Source of the DNA: Pachyseris speciosa
Taxonomy: Eukaryota > Cnidaria > Anthozoa > Scleractinia > Pachyseridae
Length of the DNA: 64,000 nt
Assembly (NCBI GenBank): GCA_016490735.1
Contig: JAEMWC010000614.1
Span: forward strand, 62,001-126,000
Direction: 5' to 3'
This document shows, piece by piece, positions 37,043 through 49,447 of this stretch. Numbering within the stretch: the first letter of the stretch is position 1; each line of letters opens with the position of its first letter. Made by a program: the position numbers and the translations under genes. Under the pieces are notes generated by a model. That model searched no databases, was not told where the DNA came from, and saw only the letters and a list, made by a program, of their open reading frames with translations.

Positions 37043-37246
37043 TCACCAAGAAAGTTTACTTAACAATTCACCGGCATTAACGGGAGGAACGAGTAGCTCA
37101 AACTTGGTGGAAGAAGCTCTTTTTTGGACAAACCGTTTGCTATTTTTGTAAACGCATGTTTTTACTAAAGTGGATCGATGCGTATTTTCAAGTGGTTGAA
37201 AGCTCGACAACACAGGTAACTCCTTAAATAAATTGAAGCTGAACAT
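37043..37246 (-). CDS. Hypothetical ORF shared by both TA-flanked copies
   Basis: The 67-codon minus-strand frame ends RASSTKFELLVPPVNAGELL then SKLSW and a stop. In copy 1 (about 8.75-8.95 kb, minus) the same C-terminus reads RASSTEFGLLVPPINTGELL then SDLSW and a stop, with mostly conservative changes, while the N-terminal half has stops. This suggests the end of a real element protein. Family unknown. Confidence 0.35.
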   Translation of the reverse strand: MFSFNLFKELPVLSSFQPLENTHRSTLVKTCVYKNSKRFVQKRASSTKFELLVPPVNAGELLSKLSW

Positions 37247-38256
37247 TTGATTTAGTCGTTGTTACTTTTGTTCAAGAAGGAAACTTGTAGTTTTGTCTCG
37301 ACTGGATATAAATAACAATCTACTCGTTTTGGACACAAAGAAGTAGCTAGTCGAATAGTTTGTTGTTTTGCTTGAAAGCGAACGAGTGTTTTTCCTCCGC
37401 TTGACTGACTGTACATGTTTTTCGACGTCTGTGTTTCTATAGTGTTAACAACTGAAACAAACGTTTGCCCTTATGCTATTAACACATAATCGCAATGAGT
37501 CCTCGTAAAGTATCACTTATGTTTTGCGTGACGAGGGCAATTTCAGCAACTGAATTCTGAAAACACAAGTGATATTAATCTTTAATTTTACTCGGCCCCA
37601 TGCGACTACCTATCCAAACTATCAGGATTGTTTTCCTTTTTCTCTTTTCTACAACATTTAAGCTTATGTCTAAGCTTAAGTTACTATGAAATATGTTTGT
37701 AAGACCCGGTTAAAAGATCAAACATTTTTATCCAACATCGTGTTTGTCACACATAACGTTTGGTGGCTATAAACGCATAACAATGTTTGACCAAACACCA
37801 GACCAAGTAAGTCCAAAACTGATTTTTGCGTATTATCGCTGAAATAATAAACGTTATGTGGTTCATTTGGTTGCTTTTTACCGTTTGTGGACGATTTGTT
37901 TGTTGGAGTGGCTAAACGATCAAAAATTTGTTCGTAATGCGAAATTTTGGGTGAAAATGTTTGATTGAGATCAAACATGGAAAGCCATTTAATGCACTAT
38001 TGAGAGAGGTGGCCAAACCTTCAAACATGCTTCTCCAACGATGTTGAATAAAAATATTTGATCGTTCTTTGATTGCTAAACTAGTTTTCGAACAAACACA
38101 CGCGTTGACTATATGGTTTTCTTGTAATGTTTTGAGGTTTTTGAACCGCAGTCAATTCCTGTTGACTGCTCTAAACATAAAATATTGGCGCAAGGAAAGC
38201 CATGCGGGTTTCTCAGTGCCAGTAAAAAAATAAAATAAAATAAAAAAATAATATAG

Positions 38257-38303
<47 letters not shown>

Positions 38304-39182
38304 TAGGAGTAATCATAGATTAGGAAGTGCGTTCGACTTCAATGGTTACTAAAAGTAGTTGTTTGCAAGAGGTCAGGGGGTAGCCAAGGAGATAGTAAAG
38401 ACTTTAATGGTGTGTCCATGAAACAAATGATAGTTTATTGTTGGTGATAAAGATAGAAACCACAGAGAGTGAAGTATCAGGAAACGAGTGTGCTACTGAT
38501 CATGACGAAAACGTAAGGCTGTAAAAAAGTATAAATAAATAACATCGGCAACAAATCCAAACAATAGTTCCAAAAACCAAAACATCCAAAGTAAGGCGAA
38601 GATTTTCAAACCAAAAGGCGAAGTAGTCTGAAGGCAGCCATAGAAAGGCTCAAGCATTGAACGAATAAATGTTAATGCTACAAAGTAAAAATGTGAACAT
38701 TTCCTTCATACTTTTATTACTGAAAAAGAAGTACTCATTTCACTTGCCTCAAAAATGTCTGGAGCACCAAATACCAAAGTTCTCAACAACTGCGCAATTC
38801 TTCCAAAGATTTTGTCAAGAACTATCAACAACCTAATTCACCATTGTGTTTTTCCATAAAATATCCATGCCCCCACTTTAACCAACGAAAATCTTTCGTC
38901 ATTTACTGATGCTGCGATTCCCGCGGTCCTTCCAGAGTGTTTTTAGAACAGAATATTGAATTACATTCCCGAGCATGGACTACGCAGTTCTAATATTTTG
39001 TACTGAGACTTTTGCTGAATGAACTCCTACTATTTTATAAACAAGCCTTTATTGTAATTGAAATTTGACTGAAGATGTCCGTGTCTTCTGTGCTGAAATT
39101 TGCATATGTCAAAAGAAACTTGAAACTGTCCGGACATTACGTAATGTAATAATTTTATCATTATTCAACGAAAGAGCAGGGT

Positions 39183-39400
39183 AGGAGAGCAGGTTGGCGC
39201 AGTGATGAGAGCACTCGCCTTCCACCAATGTGTCCCGGGTTCGAATCCCGGACTCGGTGTCATATGTGGGCTGAGTTTGTTGGTTCTCTACTCTGCTCCG
39301 AGAGGTTTTTCTCCGGGTACTCCGGTTTTCCCCTCTCCTCAAAAACCAACATTTGATTTAATTTGATTTGATTTGAGATGTGTAATTAGTAGGTGAAGAG
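39183..39400 (+). mobile_element. Second tRNA-derived SINE family
   Basis: GGTTGGCGCAGTGATGAGAG and GGGTTCGAATCCCGGACTCG give tRNA-like A and B boxes. The body contains CTCTGCTCCGAGAGGTTTTT and CTCCGGGTACTCCGGTTTTC. The tail is a run of TTTGATT repeats followed by the (TTA)n tract at 39429-39465. The minus-strand frame across it is an artefact. Confidence 0.8.
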
Positions 39401-39429
39401 CCACCTTGTGGAAGTACTACTAATAAATG

Positions 39430-39465
<36 letters not shown>

Positions 39466-39884
39466 TTGCTCACATTTTATTTTCCCCTGGGCCACCAGTA
39501 AGTGAGAAAAAAATTAAAAAATTAACTGTCAAGTTTCTTTTCTCCCGAACGAGAAAAGCGAGACTCGCTAGTTTATGTTTTACAATTAATTTCGTACTGC
39601 ATGCGTTGAACTTGTTCCCCGAATTGCGCTTATCTTTTATCGCTGAAAGTTGTGATTGTCTCGTATCTCTGTTCGCGACGATTGCATTCGCAAAGAAATT
39701 TGCGGTGATTTCTGTGCGGTGAATTTTAAAATTTGGCCGTAAGAAGAGATTAACTGGGATGCTAAAAATGTTTCTCCGTCAAAGTAATTACTAACAACTA
39801 TTTTATCTTTGTTCGAACAGAAAATCGATAATATTGCCTCGACACTCACGTCTGCAACACTTTCATGTCAAAGAGCAAACTTTC

Positions 39885-40050
39885 CAGAGGGGCAGGGCAG
39901 AGGGGCAGGGCAGAGGGGCAGGGCAGAGGGGCAGGGGGGGGGGGGGTTAAAAAATTCTGCAAATTCCAGGGGAGTGGGGGGATTATAGTTTTCTTGAAAA
40001 AAGGGAAAATCCGGAGAGGTGGGGTGGGGTGGGGGGGGGGGGGGCTTTAA
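39885..40050. repeat. G-rich minisatellite (GAGGGGCAGGGCA)n and G runs
   Basis: Four tandem 13 bp units are followed by G runs of 13-14 bp on either side of TTAAAAAATTCTGCAAATTC. The apparent Gly/Arg-rich frame is low complexity. Confidence 0.9.
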
Positions 40051-41778
40051 CGAAATTCACTTCGGGGTAGGGGTATGCATATTTTCTGGAAACACACATT
40101 CAACAACGTAACCCAATTTACCAAAACGAGTCATTCCTACACGAAGCCGAAGCTGTAAAGACTGAGACTGCGCATTTTTCATAAACGCCAATGCAAAAAG
40201 ACATGTGGGAGCGCAATGTTAGTAACCATAGGAATTTTATGAATTCAAAGAATCTCAAAGAATGTCAAATCGTCGTGGCTTTACGCACAAGTACTTTACC
40301 CACAGGGAGTGCCACAGGTTTCCAAACACAAAATTAGGGGTTGCGTTCTCCTTCGCCGAACGCAATAATCGTGGAGCTCCGCTTTTAGGCTTGGCTAAAT
40401 CTATATATTATTGTGGACACGGATGTAAAGCAAACATTTTTATTCATAACACAACTTTTTTTCTCGAATATCTTTTCAATTTATTACAAAGGTCATTGTG
40501 TAAAACTGCGTAAAACGAGCTGTCATAATTAATTCACATCATCTCAATAATAAGCACTAAAAGAAAATGCTCCCGAACTGCAAACTTGTTTAAGGCTACG
40601 TAAATTTTGTTTTTGCAATTCATTTTAAAGCATATTTATAGGAAACATCCACTCTTACAAGAAATGCACGCTAAATTGTTGGAAATAATTACTGAAAATT
40701 ACTAATGGTTACTCGATCCCCAAATGGTGTTAAAATATAATGACATCCTGGACTGTCAACTTTTATCTCTTCTAGAAATAAAAACGCAGCAGGCAAAGAT
40801 ATAGGGACCTCTTTAGGATGCTTCAGTAGGGTATCTGACAAAAAACAAAAAGATGCAGCAAAAGTATAAGGGAACTGGTTTCTATGTCGATTTTTAATAT
40901 GTATATTTTTTACTTGAAACTGAATCGTTTCTTGAGAATAAATGTACCGCGTTACTATTGCTCTGTAGACCAGAATTTCGAAAACGCCTTTGGCAAGTGC
41001 TCGCAATTTATTCCATCTGCAAGGTATTTCTTAGCCTGCGTCCCAGAAAGGTTAGAAACTTCAGCGAAGCAGTGCGTAACTCCTTGTTCTGTGTACCAGA
41101 ATTTGAGTACACACTATAACCGGGATTAATTTACGTCTGCGACGCAGGTTAGCATTTTTTATTTTTGTTTTGTTTTTAGAAATTTAAGATCTTAAATTAA
41201 CTACCAAAACAAGAATACTTCATTCCTTGTTTTCAGCCGTTATCGTAACAAAGGGCAAACTTGATCCGTAAGTTTGATAGCCAGAAAAGATAAAATAATT
41301 AGACTTTTTATTCTGTGCCCACGAATTCTACATAAACAATATTCACCTTACAGATTAAAGTAAAAAACACTTGTTGAGTTGTAAGTCATACGTGTTAATT
41401 TGATACGTGATCGCCGCAGGTAGATAACTTCAACCCAAGCGGTTGCAAAACAACAAACCTGAAAAAACTTAGGTCTTCACCAGGAATCAAACGCTATGTG
41501 TTTTCAATAATTGAGAATCAGATAGTGCAAGACTGTAATTCGAAGAATATCCCACGATAATGTGAACTAGAAATATAAAGGGAAATGATGAAAGTACATA
41601 TTCGTGACAGTTGAACGTATTAGCAGTTGCAAAAGGAACAAAAAAAGTGTGATAAATTTCTTAGCCATCCAGCTATATAGCTATCGCAAAGGTAGGGTTT
41701 CGAATATAACGTATTTTATCTTAATTCATAACGTTCAAACGCTTATTTTGTCAAACTCGTGATAGCTTTTTATATCAC

Positions 41779-41851
41779 CTTTGTAATCAGTTCTTTTGTG
41801 GTGCTGTTCCTTGGCCTGGACTGCGTCTTTTTGTAGTTCTAGGGACACAAT
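41779..41851 (-). pseudogene. Coding-like island C, copy V (73 bp)
   Basis: Reads IVSLELQKDAVQAKEQHHKR then TDYK. Exactly three bases shorter than in the other copies, so the frame is kept. CAG before and GTGATA after are preserved. Confidence 0.45.
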
Positions 41852-42557
41852 CTGTGCAGATAAATCAGTGATATTACTGAATATGACTATGAATATACCA
41901 AAGTCATATATTTGAACTGCGGCCATTAATATATCAATATGTGAACTGGGTGATCAGCGGAGCAATACTGCTTAAGTAGATAAGTGCTGATATCCGACAG
42001 CGATGATCACTCACATACTCCGCAATACTAAATATCTTTAAATTGAATTAATACCTGAAGGCAGTTTTCATGTATTCATATCAACATGACAAACTACCGC
42101 GGCCATTCTTCGATCAACTAATGAAATTCTACATTCATACAATACGTAATCAGAATCAAAGGTACATATCGAATTTAGAAGAACAGATTATGGTAAATTC
42201 TCTACAAGATTTAGCCGGGAGCAATTATAAGGAATAGCCTTTATGACATTTGAAACATAAGCTCGCTCAGTGTGTCGCAAACATGATCGGTTAAAGGGTA
42301 TTTGAAAATCAACTTTTACTGATCATTGTTTTCTATATAATGAGGCCAGTCTCTTAGTCAAAATAGCACATTTTCCGTCTATAATCAGTACAAAACACGA
42401 AACTCTCCTTCTGTTATACGTTACTATCTTACTAAGCGAGGATCTTCTAAAAAACTCAGCGGAGCTTTCTGGATCTCCTGCCTATTGAGTATGTAATACG
42501 GGTTACTTTGAATGAATGGCACGAAATAAAGGCATAAGACTTGTAACCCCCATGTAC

Positions 42558-42623
42558 CTCGCCTGTTGCAGACATTCTTCAACAAAGATATCCTGTCCCG
42601 TGTGTTTGAAGGCTGAATATCTC
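42558..42623 (-). pseudogene. Coding-like island A, copy V
   Basis: 66 bp, same peptide as copies III and VI, with GTACAT donor. The palindrome-array element begins 96 bp downstream on the plus strand. Confidence 0.4.
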
Positions 42624-43188
42624 CTCAGATCAGACAAGAGAGTATGGATTCACACACTTGTGATTTCTTTTTCACCAAATAATTCGACTTCGATCTTTTG
42701 TTGATGTTATGATCTATGAACGTTTTCCAAACTATTTTCAGTTTTTCCAAAATAGAGAATTCCGCAGAATATTATAATTTTGACCTTTTTAAGCGTAATC
42801 ACTCCGCTAAAAACCATAAATTTCATGGGAATTATCGTAGGACCCTTTTTATGTTGAGAAAATAAGCGTTATTTCACGATTTTGGTGGAATAAGAGGTAA
42901 AAAAGTATGACTTGCTTTTTCTAATTTTTGAGGACAACAATTTTTTACCACTTTCTTGTCATTGGAAGTTGTTAAAACTGGTGGACATCAACAAAATATA
43001 GTTTTGCTGCATTCAACTTTTTCTATTTTTTGCGGATAGGCAAATTTGTTCCTCACAAATCAACAATATATAGATAACCTGCACATGGCTCTTTTTATTT
43101 GGGAAGCAAGGCACCGAATTTCGGATGGCTTGATTTTGACTCCGCTGAAATCATGAAAAATCTCTTGTTATCTGAATTCAAAAAGCAA

Positions 43189-43525
43189 GGGTCCGAAATT
43201 CGGACCCTTGCTTTTTATTCCGCTGAAATCGCAAAAAAGTATCTTGATATCTGTGTTCAAAAAGCAGGGGTCCGAAATTCGGACCCTTGCTTTTTATTCC
43301 GCTGAAATCGCAAAAAAGTATCTTGATATCTGTGTTCAAAAAGCAAGGGTCCGAAATTCGGACCCTTGCTTTTCACTCCGTTGAAATCGTAAAAAAATAG
43401 CCTGTTGTCTCGGGTTCAAAACGCAAGGGTCCGAATTTCGGACCCCTGCTTTTTATTTACTCCGCTAAAATCGTGAAAAATGTCCTGTTATCTCTGTTCA
43501 GAAAGCAAGGGTCCGAAATTCGGAC
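43189..43525. repeat. Left palindrome array, five strong units
   Basis: GGGTCCG starts at 43189, 43268, 43347, 43427 and 43509, i.e. steps of 79, 79, 80 and 82 bp. The best unit has 15 nt arms AAGCAAGGGTCCGAA with a 1 nt centre. Spacers carry TTTTTATTCCGCTGAAATCG. A degenerate unit lies at about 43109 and another at about 43668. Confidence 0.95.
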
Positions 43526-45687
43526 CCTTATACTTTTTACTCCGCTGAAATCTTGCATGAAAAAATTTCTTGTTGTCTAGCTCTTGGTTCAGAAAGCAAC
43601 GATCATAAGTTTGGAATCACCTGAATTCCTCAACAACGTACGTAGCGCTGTATTCATTCTGAAAATAAGGGTCCGAATTGCAAATCCTTGACTCTGCTTA
43701 AATTAGAAACAGTTTTATAATACTCACCGCTGGGAACAAGGTTCCGTTCAATTGGTGAAATCATTTGGCCGGCGACGTTTTACGGGATTATTATTAGGAC
43801 AGAGCTCTTCATGCCATTTTATATAAATTATGTAACAAAATCTACGAGATGTCCAATTTGAACTCATTACGGCCTATGCACCCTAATGACCCAAACTTCG
43901 CTTTTCTACAGTGTTTCTGGCGCAGTCTTCGGAGCAGTCGCAACAGACAAAATCAAGCATTTATTGTGTGATGTTCAAAGACATATTTTATTCAAACTGC
44001 ATTCTGCTGAAATGAAGCCTAATGCATAAGAAACAGATTTCATTAAAGAGTGACTTTTAAAAATTCATACTACACTGAATTAGAACACTGAATTTAGAAA
44101 GTTTACATTTGCAATGGCTAATAACAGTGATAACCGTAGTAACTTCGAATTCCGCCGCTCACTCAGCCTAGTGAAGATCGCGAGCCTTGTAGTCATCAAA
44201 ACATGCAGACCTGACGTTTCCTACCACATTTCCACTTACTTGATCTTTCGTATGACTTCATTAAATCCTGTCGCGAAAAAATGTGCCCATGACTTCTACT
44301 TTGCTTTCAAACAGTAGTCCTGCCTTGCAACACAAAGGCTCTCAGCTTCTGAAGACATAATTTTTGGCGCAGTGCTCAGAAAGTCGTTACTCGGTTAGCC
44401 ACAGGGTTACGTCAGCATAGTTTTGGTTAGTTCAAAAAGAAGACCGGATACAAGAAATATTTCTTTTGTCTCCGCTCGTGAACACCGGATTGGAAGCATT
44501 CACTGTAAAAGTCACCCAAATCTTCTATGTATGTAAAAAACGTGAGATTATAAGTGCTTTTTAAGATTGAAGTTTAAGTCTAGTTTACTTTCTAGGTTTG
44601 AAACCTCCATTCACTCAGTGAGTACGTGACACATTCAATACCTGCCTTATCTCAAATAAAACCACAACAGACGTGCATGCATTCTCTTGAGCGCTTCATC
44701 GTGGATAAACATCTCTCAGTTTTGTTGAGGTAGTTGCAAAAAATCAACTTGTGAAAATGTTAAGTACCACTGCCACGGTCGATTCAAAATCAAGAAATAT
44801 TAAAGGTCATGGATGGCGGAGTATAATCCTGCGTACCACCGACCTCCGCTGAAGAAGTTGTCAACCGAAAGCCAGGCCAGCGCCGCTGACAGTGGTTGGA
44901 TTATGAACTTTTGAGGATATAAACGCTTCTCTAGTTCGGGTAGGAACCATAAGGGCCATTTTGTGCTACGTAGTATAGTTATTAAGCTATTGTAGAAGCG
45001 CCGAGTCTTTAGAATTTCTACGAAATACCTCATTCTAAGCGCCTTAAAGTACCATATCTTCGTATAGAATTGCCAAGCGATTAGGAAAAGGAATGTGGCT
45101 TCGTGGCTGCCCATTATTGCGACCTTGGGTATACTATAGAATCGCCATATTCTCGATAGTAGTAAAATTTGAGGTTTGACTGACGGGGACGGTTTCACAA
45201 AGAACTAAAAAAACGGCAGTCTGAAATTTTTGTCTAAATTCAACGGAATGTCTACCCTGGGTGCCAGAGGTTTTATTTTTCTTAGCGAGGCCAGCTAAAC
45301 GCAAAGCGCCTGATAATTCACACAGACTATATGCCCGGCAATCCAAATTCAGAAAATTTTGGTATTTCATGTATAACTGCTGAAAATGTAATCAGATTAG
45401 CCGGCATATATAGGAATTTGACAAGCGTTGCACTGGCGTTCACTTTTGGTACATCCGTGATTTATAACCTCGCTGAATTTTTCGTGACAATTGTGAAATG
45501 AGCTTGAAAGGCCGATAATAGTCAGTCACGAGGCCACATTCCTGTGCTTATTTAGAAATTTGATTGAAGATTTGAGTTCCAGTTCAAAGTGGTTAAGCAT
45601 TTAACAGGCTAGGCAATGAATTTTGGAACCCTAGGATTTCATAAAGTGACGCTATTATTGCTGAATTTGGCAGAACAGTTAAAGCAA

Positions 45688-46327
45688 GGGTCCGAATTTC
45701 GGACCCTATAGATTTACATTTGTCTCGTTTTTGAATACCGCTTCTTGTGGATTCTTTCAAACAAGGGTCCGCATTTCGGAACCCTGGATTTAGAAGAATT
45801 GTGTTTCAAGAAACAGATCTTTGTAGATTCACTAAAGCAAGGGTACGAAATTCAGACCCTCGATTTCTAAGTATGATGTCTGTAACATGTATTAATTGTG
45901 TGGATTAAGTTGAAGGGTCCGAAATTCGGACCCCTGGATTTACAAGTATGACGTTGTCTAGTTGATTTTGTACTTGTGTGGACTAAGTTGAAGGGTCCGA
46001 AATTCGGACCCCTGGATTTGCAAGTATGACCGGCGTTGTCTTAAGTTTTCGGTATTTGTGTTGATTAAGTTGAAGGGTCCGAAATTCGGACCCCTCGATT
46101 TACAAGTATGACGTTGTCTAGTTGATTTTGTACTTTTGTGGACTAAGTTGAAGGGTCCGAATTTCGGACCCCTGGATTTACAAGTATGACCGGCGTTGTC
46201 TAGTTTTCGGTATTTGTGTTGATTAAGTTGAAGGGTCCGAAATTCGGACCCCTCGATTTACAAGTAGGACGTTGTCTAGTTAATTTTGTATTTGTGTGGA
46301 CTAAGTTGAAGGGTCCGAAATTCGGAC
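45688..46327. repeat. Right palindrome array, nine units
   Basis: GGGTCCG-type starts at 45688, 45765, 45841, 45915, 45993, 46075, 46153, 46233 and 46311 (steps 74-82 bp). The core GGGTCCGAAATTCGGACCC is conserved while the spacer (GGATTTACAAGTATGACG, GTTGTCTAGT, GACTAAGTTGAA) differs completely from the left array. Two alternating spacer variants give a partial dimer pattern. Confidence 0.95.
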
Positions 46328-47319
46328 CCCTGGATTCCAATGTTTTGTAGTTTCCAGGAAAGTAGTCTTTGCCAGCAGTAGTTTAGTTTGCTTGGTTGCT
46401 TGATTTGTGAGGACAATAAAAATCCCTCCGCTAAATATGAGATTTCTTGATGTCTGTTTTTTCTGCTCCGCAAGAATCGACAGAATCTTGACACTACTTT
46501 ACGATCTCCACCAAAAATGAATAAAAAGGAAGTTTTCTGTGGAAAATTAACAAATTGGAAAAACTGAAAATAGTTTGGAAAGCGTTTATGGTCACAAACT
46601 GGCATAAAAATCAACATTTCTAAACGTGATCACCTCCCGCATGTGAAATGTAATATATCATGAAAGATATCAGCTTTTGCTGTCACAAGTGAATACAATT
46701 TTCTCTGCACTTGTTTTGTTTTTACGATTAATGCCGCCGAAAGTCGCTAAAGCTGCTTAGTACAAAATATTGTTAAGCCAAGAAAACTTGTATAAGACTA
46801 AACACGTAGACTCTGATGTTACATCAATAGGTTCTTAGTCAGCTTGTGATGTTCGACCCATGTCAGTTGGGTGATTTTCCTTGTCCTGCTGCATGCTCAG
46901 ACACATAACGAAACACGAAAATTTGGTTTATCGACTAGTTTGGTATTAAATGCATTCATGTCATTGTAAATAGTGTCTGAAAAACCTTTTGAGGATTATT
47001 CTATTAACGTTCTTATTCTATTCTTAAAGAAGTAGGTATAACAAGTTACATTCTTTCTGCCGCTTGTTTACCGTACGCGTGTTGTTGATACCAGTATTAT
47101 TTTCGCTCGTTGAAGAAGTGTCTGATAGTGCACGAGTTCAGTTTTGAAAATGCCCGATATACGGTTTCATGCTTAAAGAACGGGGTATAAAATATACATT
47201 CCTTCTGCCGATTGTTTACCGCACGAGTGTTGTTAATACACGCATTGAGATGCACTCCTGATGTAATAATGAGATGCACGCGCAGTATGAGCTCAGCATA
47301 CGGGACCGTAAACTTGAGG

Positions 47320-47361
47320 GTGTCGATTTGTACGGTCCGTAAGGACCGTACGAATCGACAC
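47320..47361. repeat. Hairpin GTGTCGATTTGTACGGTCC
   Basis: 19 nt arms with one mismatch and the loop GTAA. It lies between two repeats of AATAATGAGATGCAC. Degenerate versions occur in copies I (about 20.03-20.07 kb) and III (31791-31832). Confidence 0.75.
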
Positions 47362-49320
47362 ACTGTGCCCTGGCGTAATAATGAGATGCACTTCCGATGA
47401 GATAATAAGATGCACGCTTCGTATAAGTTCAGCATACGGAGGGTAAGCAAGGTTGTCGATTCGTACGGTCCCGGTACGATCCGTCAACTGCAACTGACGG
47501 CCCGTATCAGTGTTACAGTAGTGAGATTTAGGAACGAGGACTGTAACGGCAACGAGGACGTCACAAGCCATTGATACATTTCTTTGCCGTCCTCTGCAAA
47601 ACAACAACGTGAAACTGTTGTGACGTATTATCAGTTATCTAAGTTGGAGTTTCTCATGATGAATGTTTTTAATAATTCTTGTTTAAAGTCCAAGTTTGTT
47701 CAAGGTTAGCCTTCACATTCGTATTATTCATAGGCCAAGGCTGGACCTCACATGTGATTTACGTGTTCTGAATTGCTTTTTCGTTTACTCTGATTCCTCT
47801 GTCGTCGTTTATTCTAGCTGTGGGCGTGTTTGCGAAATCTTGCTGACCTTGGGTGTGACCTCCTTAAGTTGTAGTTAAGCCCTTTTATGTGGGCCATTCT
47901 TCGTGAAATTGTTTGTGCGGTCGCGTTCGTATGTTTTGGTATTCCTGAAGAAGCAGTGTCTAGCTCTCCCAATTCCTACGCTCAGAAGACCTAAACATGT
48001 CTACCGTTTAGCTATTTAAATCGCTGATAGTTGCGCCTAACTCCAGTGCGTGTCAAACAGTGCTAGTGAGAGTGTAAAGCTAACAGTCAAAGATTAATTA
48101 AAGCCTTCCTTAAAGACTCTTGGTACCTCTCAACTTGCAAGCGAGTGTTAGTTTTAACCTTCTACGCGTCTTTGCGTCCTTACAAAATGACCAATTTTTA
48201 GGTTTTCTCGAGAACGTGACGCGGCGAATGACTGTAAATGTACGTAAATAAAACATGTTATTGTAGAGGTTTACAGCATAAAGAATAAGGAAGAAGTGAA
48301 TACTATCTTTTAAGCAGAGAATTCCAACATCAGGCGGTATCGACCCAAAACGTTGCTTGGATGTGCGTTCTTTAGATCATGATTTTCTGTATTTGGGAAA
48401 TAGTCAAGCTAAGTTTCTAGAAATCGTTTTCTAAAAAAACCTACGAAATGCAGAAAAAAGATTGGTAGCGGTGCTCCTTTAGGATAACATAGTTAGTAGC
48501 GTGCGCATAAGCATGCATTGGGGACATCATAAATGAAGTGCATAAAGGAGGCGCAGTGCAACTTCAAGGAATCAACATCAGTTAAATGTTTGCCGTCTGT
48601 TGGAGAAAATTTGAGAGCTCGCTCCTCTCTCGTCTAGCCGAGCGGGCACTCAACACGTGACCTACGATGATCTAGGTTGTGTGATCTATCAAACGGTTAG
48701 TGAATATATTGAGAATCATAAAATTTTATTGCCATAATTGCATGCACTTCTATGAATAGAATACAAACAGTGTTGTGAAGACAGATGCAAAGCAAACATT
48801 TTTATTCATAACATAACACAGCTACAACTTTGTTTCTCAAATATCTTTTCAGTTTATTACAAAGGTCATTGTCTAAATCTTCGTACTAAATTGGGCTGCC
48901 AAAATTAATTCACATCATCTCAATAATTAGTACTGAAAGAAAATGCTCCGGAGTTGTAAATTTGTTTAAAGCTGCGCAAATCTGGCTGTTGCAACTAATT
49001 TGAAAACATGTCTAAATGAAACATCCACTCTTACAAAAAAATTCAAGCTAACTTTTTGGAAACAATTAGTGTAAATAACTAACGGTTACCCGATCCTCAA
49101 ATACTGTTAAAATAGAATGACATCCTGGACTGTCAACTTTTACTTCTTCTAGAAATAAAAACGCAACAGGCAACGATTTAGGGACCTCTTTAGCATGCTT
49201 CAGCAGGGTATCTGACAAAAACAAAAAGACACAGCAAAACGGTATAAAGGAATTGGTTTGTATCTCAATTTCTAATATGTTATTATTATTATTTTTATTA
49301 TTATTATTATTATTATTATT

Positions 49321-49403
49321 GAAATGTTTTCAATTCGATCTGAATTGATTGTTTTTTTAAATCTACTCCTAAGTTTGACTGAGTGCTTTTTAAATAATAA
49401 AAA

Positions 49404-49447
<44 letters not shown>

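Larger units (their letters stand above)
35983..40408. mobile_element. TA-flanked element, copy 2 (4.4 kb, with nested SINEs)
   Basis: Left end GCGGAGCTCTAGCGGCCC follows TA at 35981. The right end GAGCTCCGCTTTTAGGCTTG ... CTATATAT precedes TA at 40409. Copies I and III show the single uninterrupted AGTATTG(T/C)GG. The ends are only partly inverted (GCGGAGCTC / GAGCTCCGC). 38186-40355 is extra relative to copy 1 and includes a (TAA)n tract, a SINE and a G-rich minisatellite. 38.3-39.1 kb shows nothing recognisable. Confidence 0.7.
42719..46586. mobile_element. 3.87 kb element with two internal palindrome arrays
   Basis: The left end AACGTTTTCCAAACTATTTT continues into CAGTTTTTCCAA; the right end is its inverse over 32 bp with one mismatch. 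TATG flanks both ends (42715-42718, 46587-46590). Copy VI shows the single uninterrupted GATCTATGGTCACAAACTGG at 52.37 kb. About 0.4 kb inside the left end and 0.25 kb inside the right end lie arrays of a perfect palindrome. No transposase was found; frames at 44800-45198 (132 codons, minus) and 46276-46617 are unrecognised. Non-autonomous by appearance. A 4 bp duplication fits Sola-like families among others. Confidence 0.8.
35486..48300. repeat. Array copy V (type 1, with two large insertions)
   Basis: Anchor at 35501; the next is at 48321. Removing the elements at 35983-40408 and 42719-46586 leaves about 4.5 kb in the same order as copies I and III, including a shortened CCTGCGTCGC foldback (41033-41152). 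Confidence 0.8.

Noticed and set aside
39109..39342. 77-codon minus-strand ORF
   Set aside because: Lies antisense across the SINE at 39183-39400.
44800..45198. 132-codon minus-strand ORF as transposase
   Set aside because: No DDE-type or zinc motif; aromatic-rich but unrecognised, and it ends without homology to anything I can name.
43189..46327. CRISPR-like array
   Set aside because: The spacers are related to each other, the repeats are palindromic and the DNA is eukaryotic; this is element-internal repetition.
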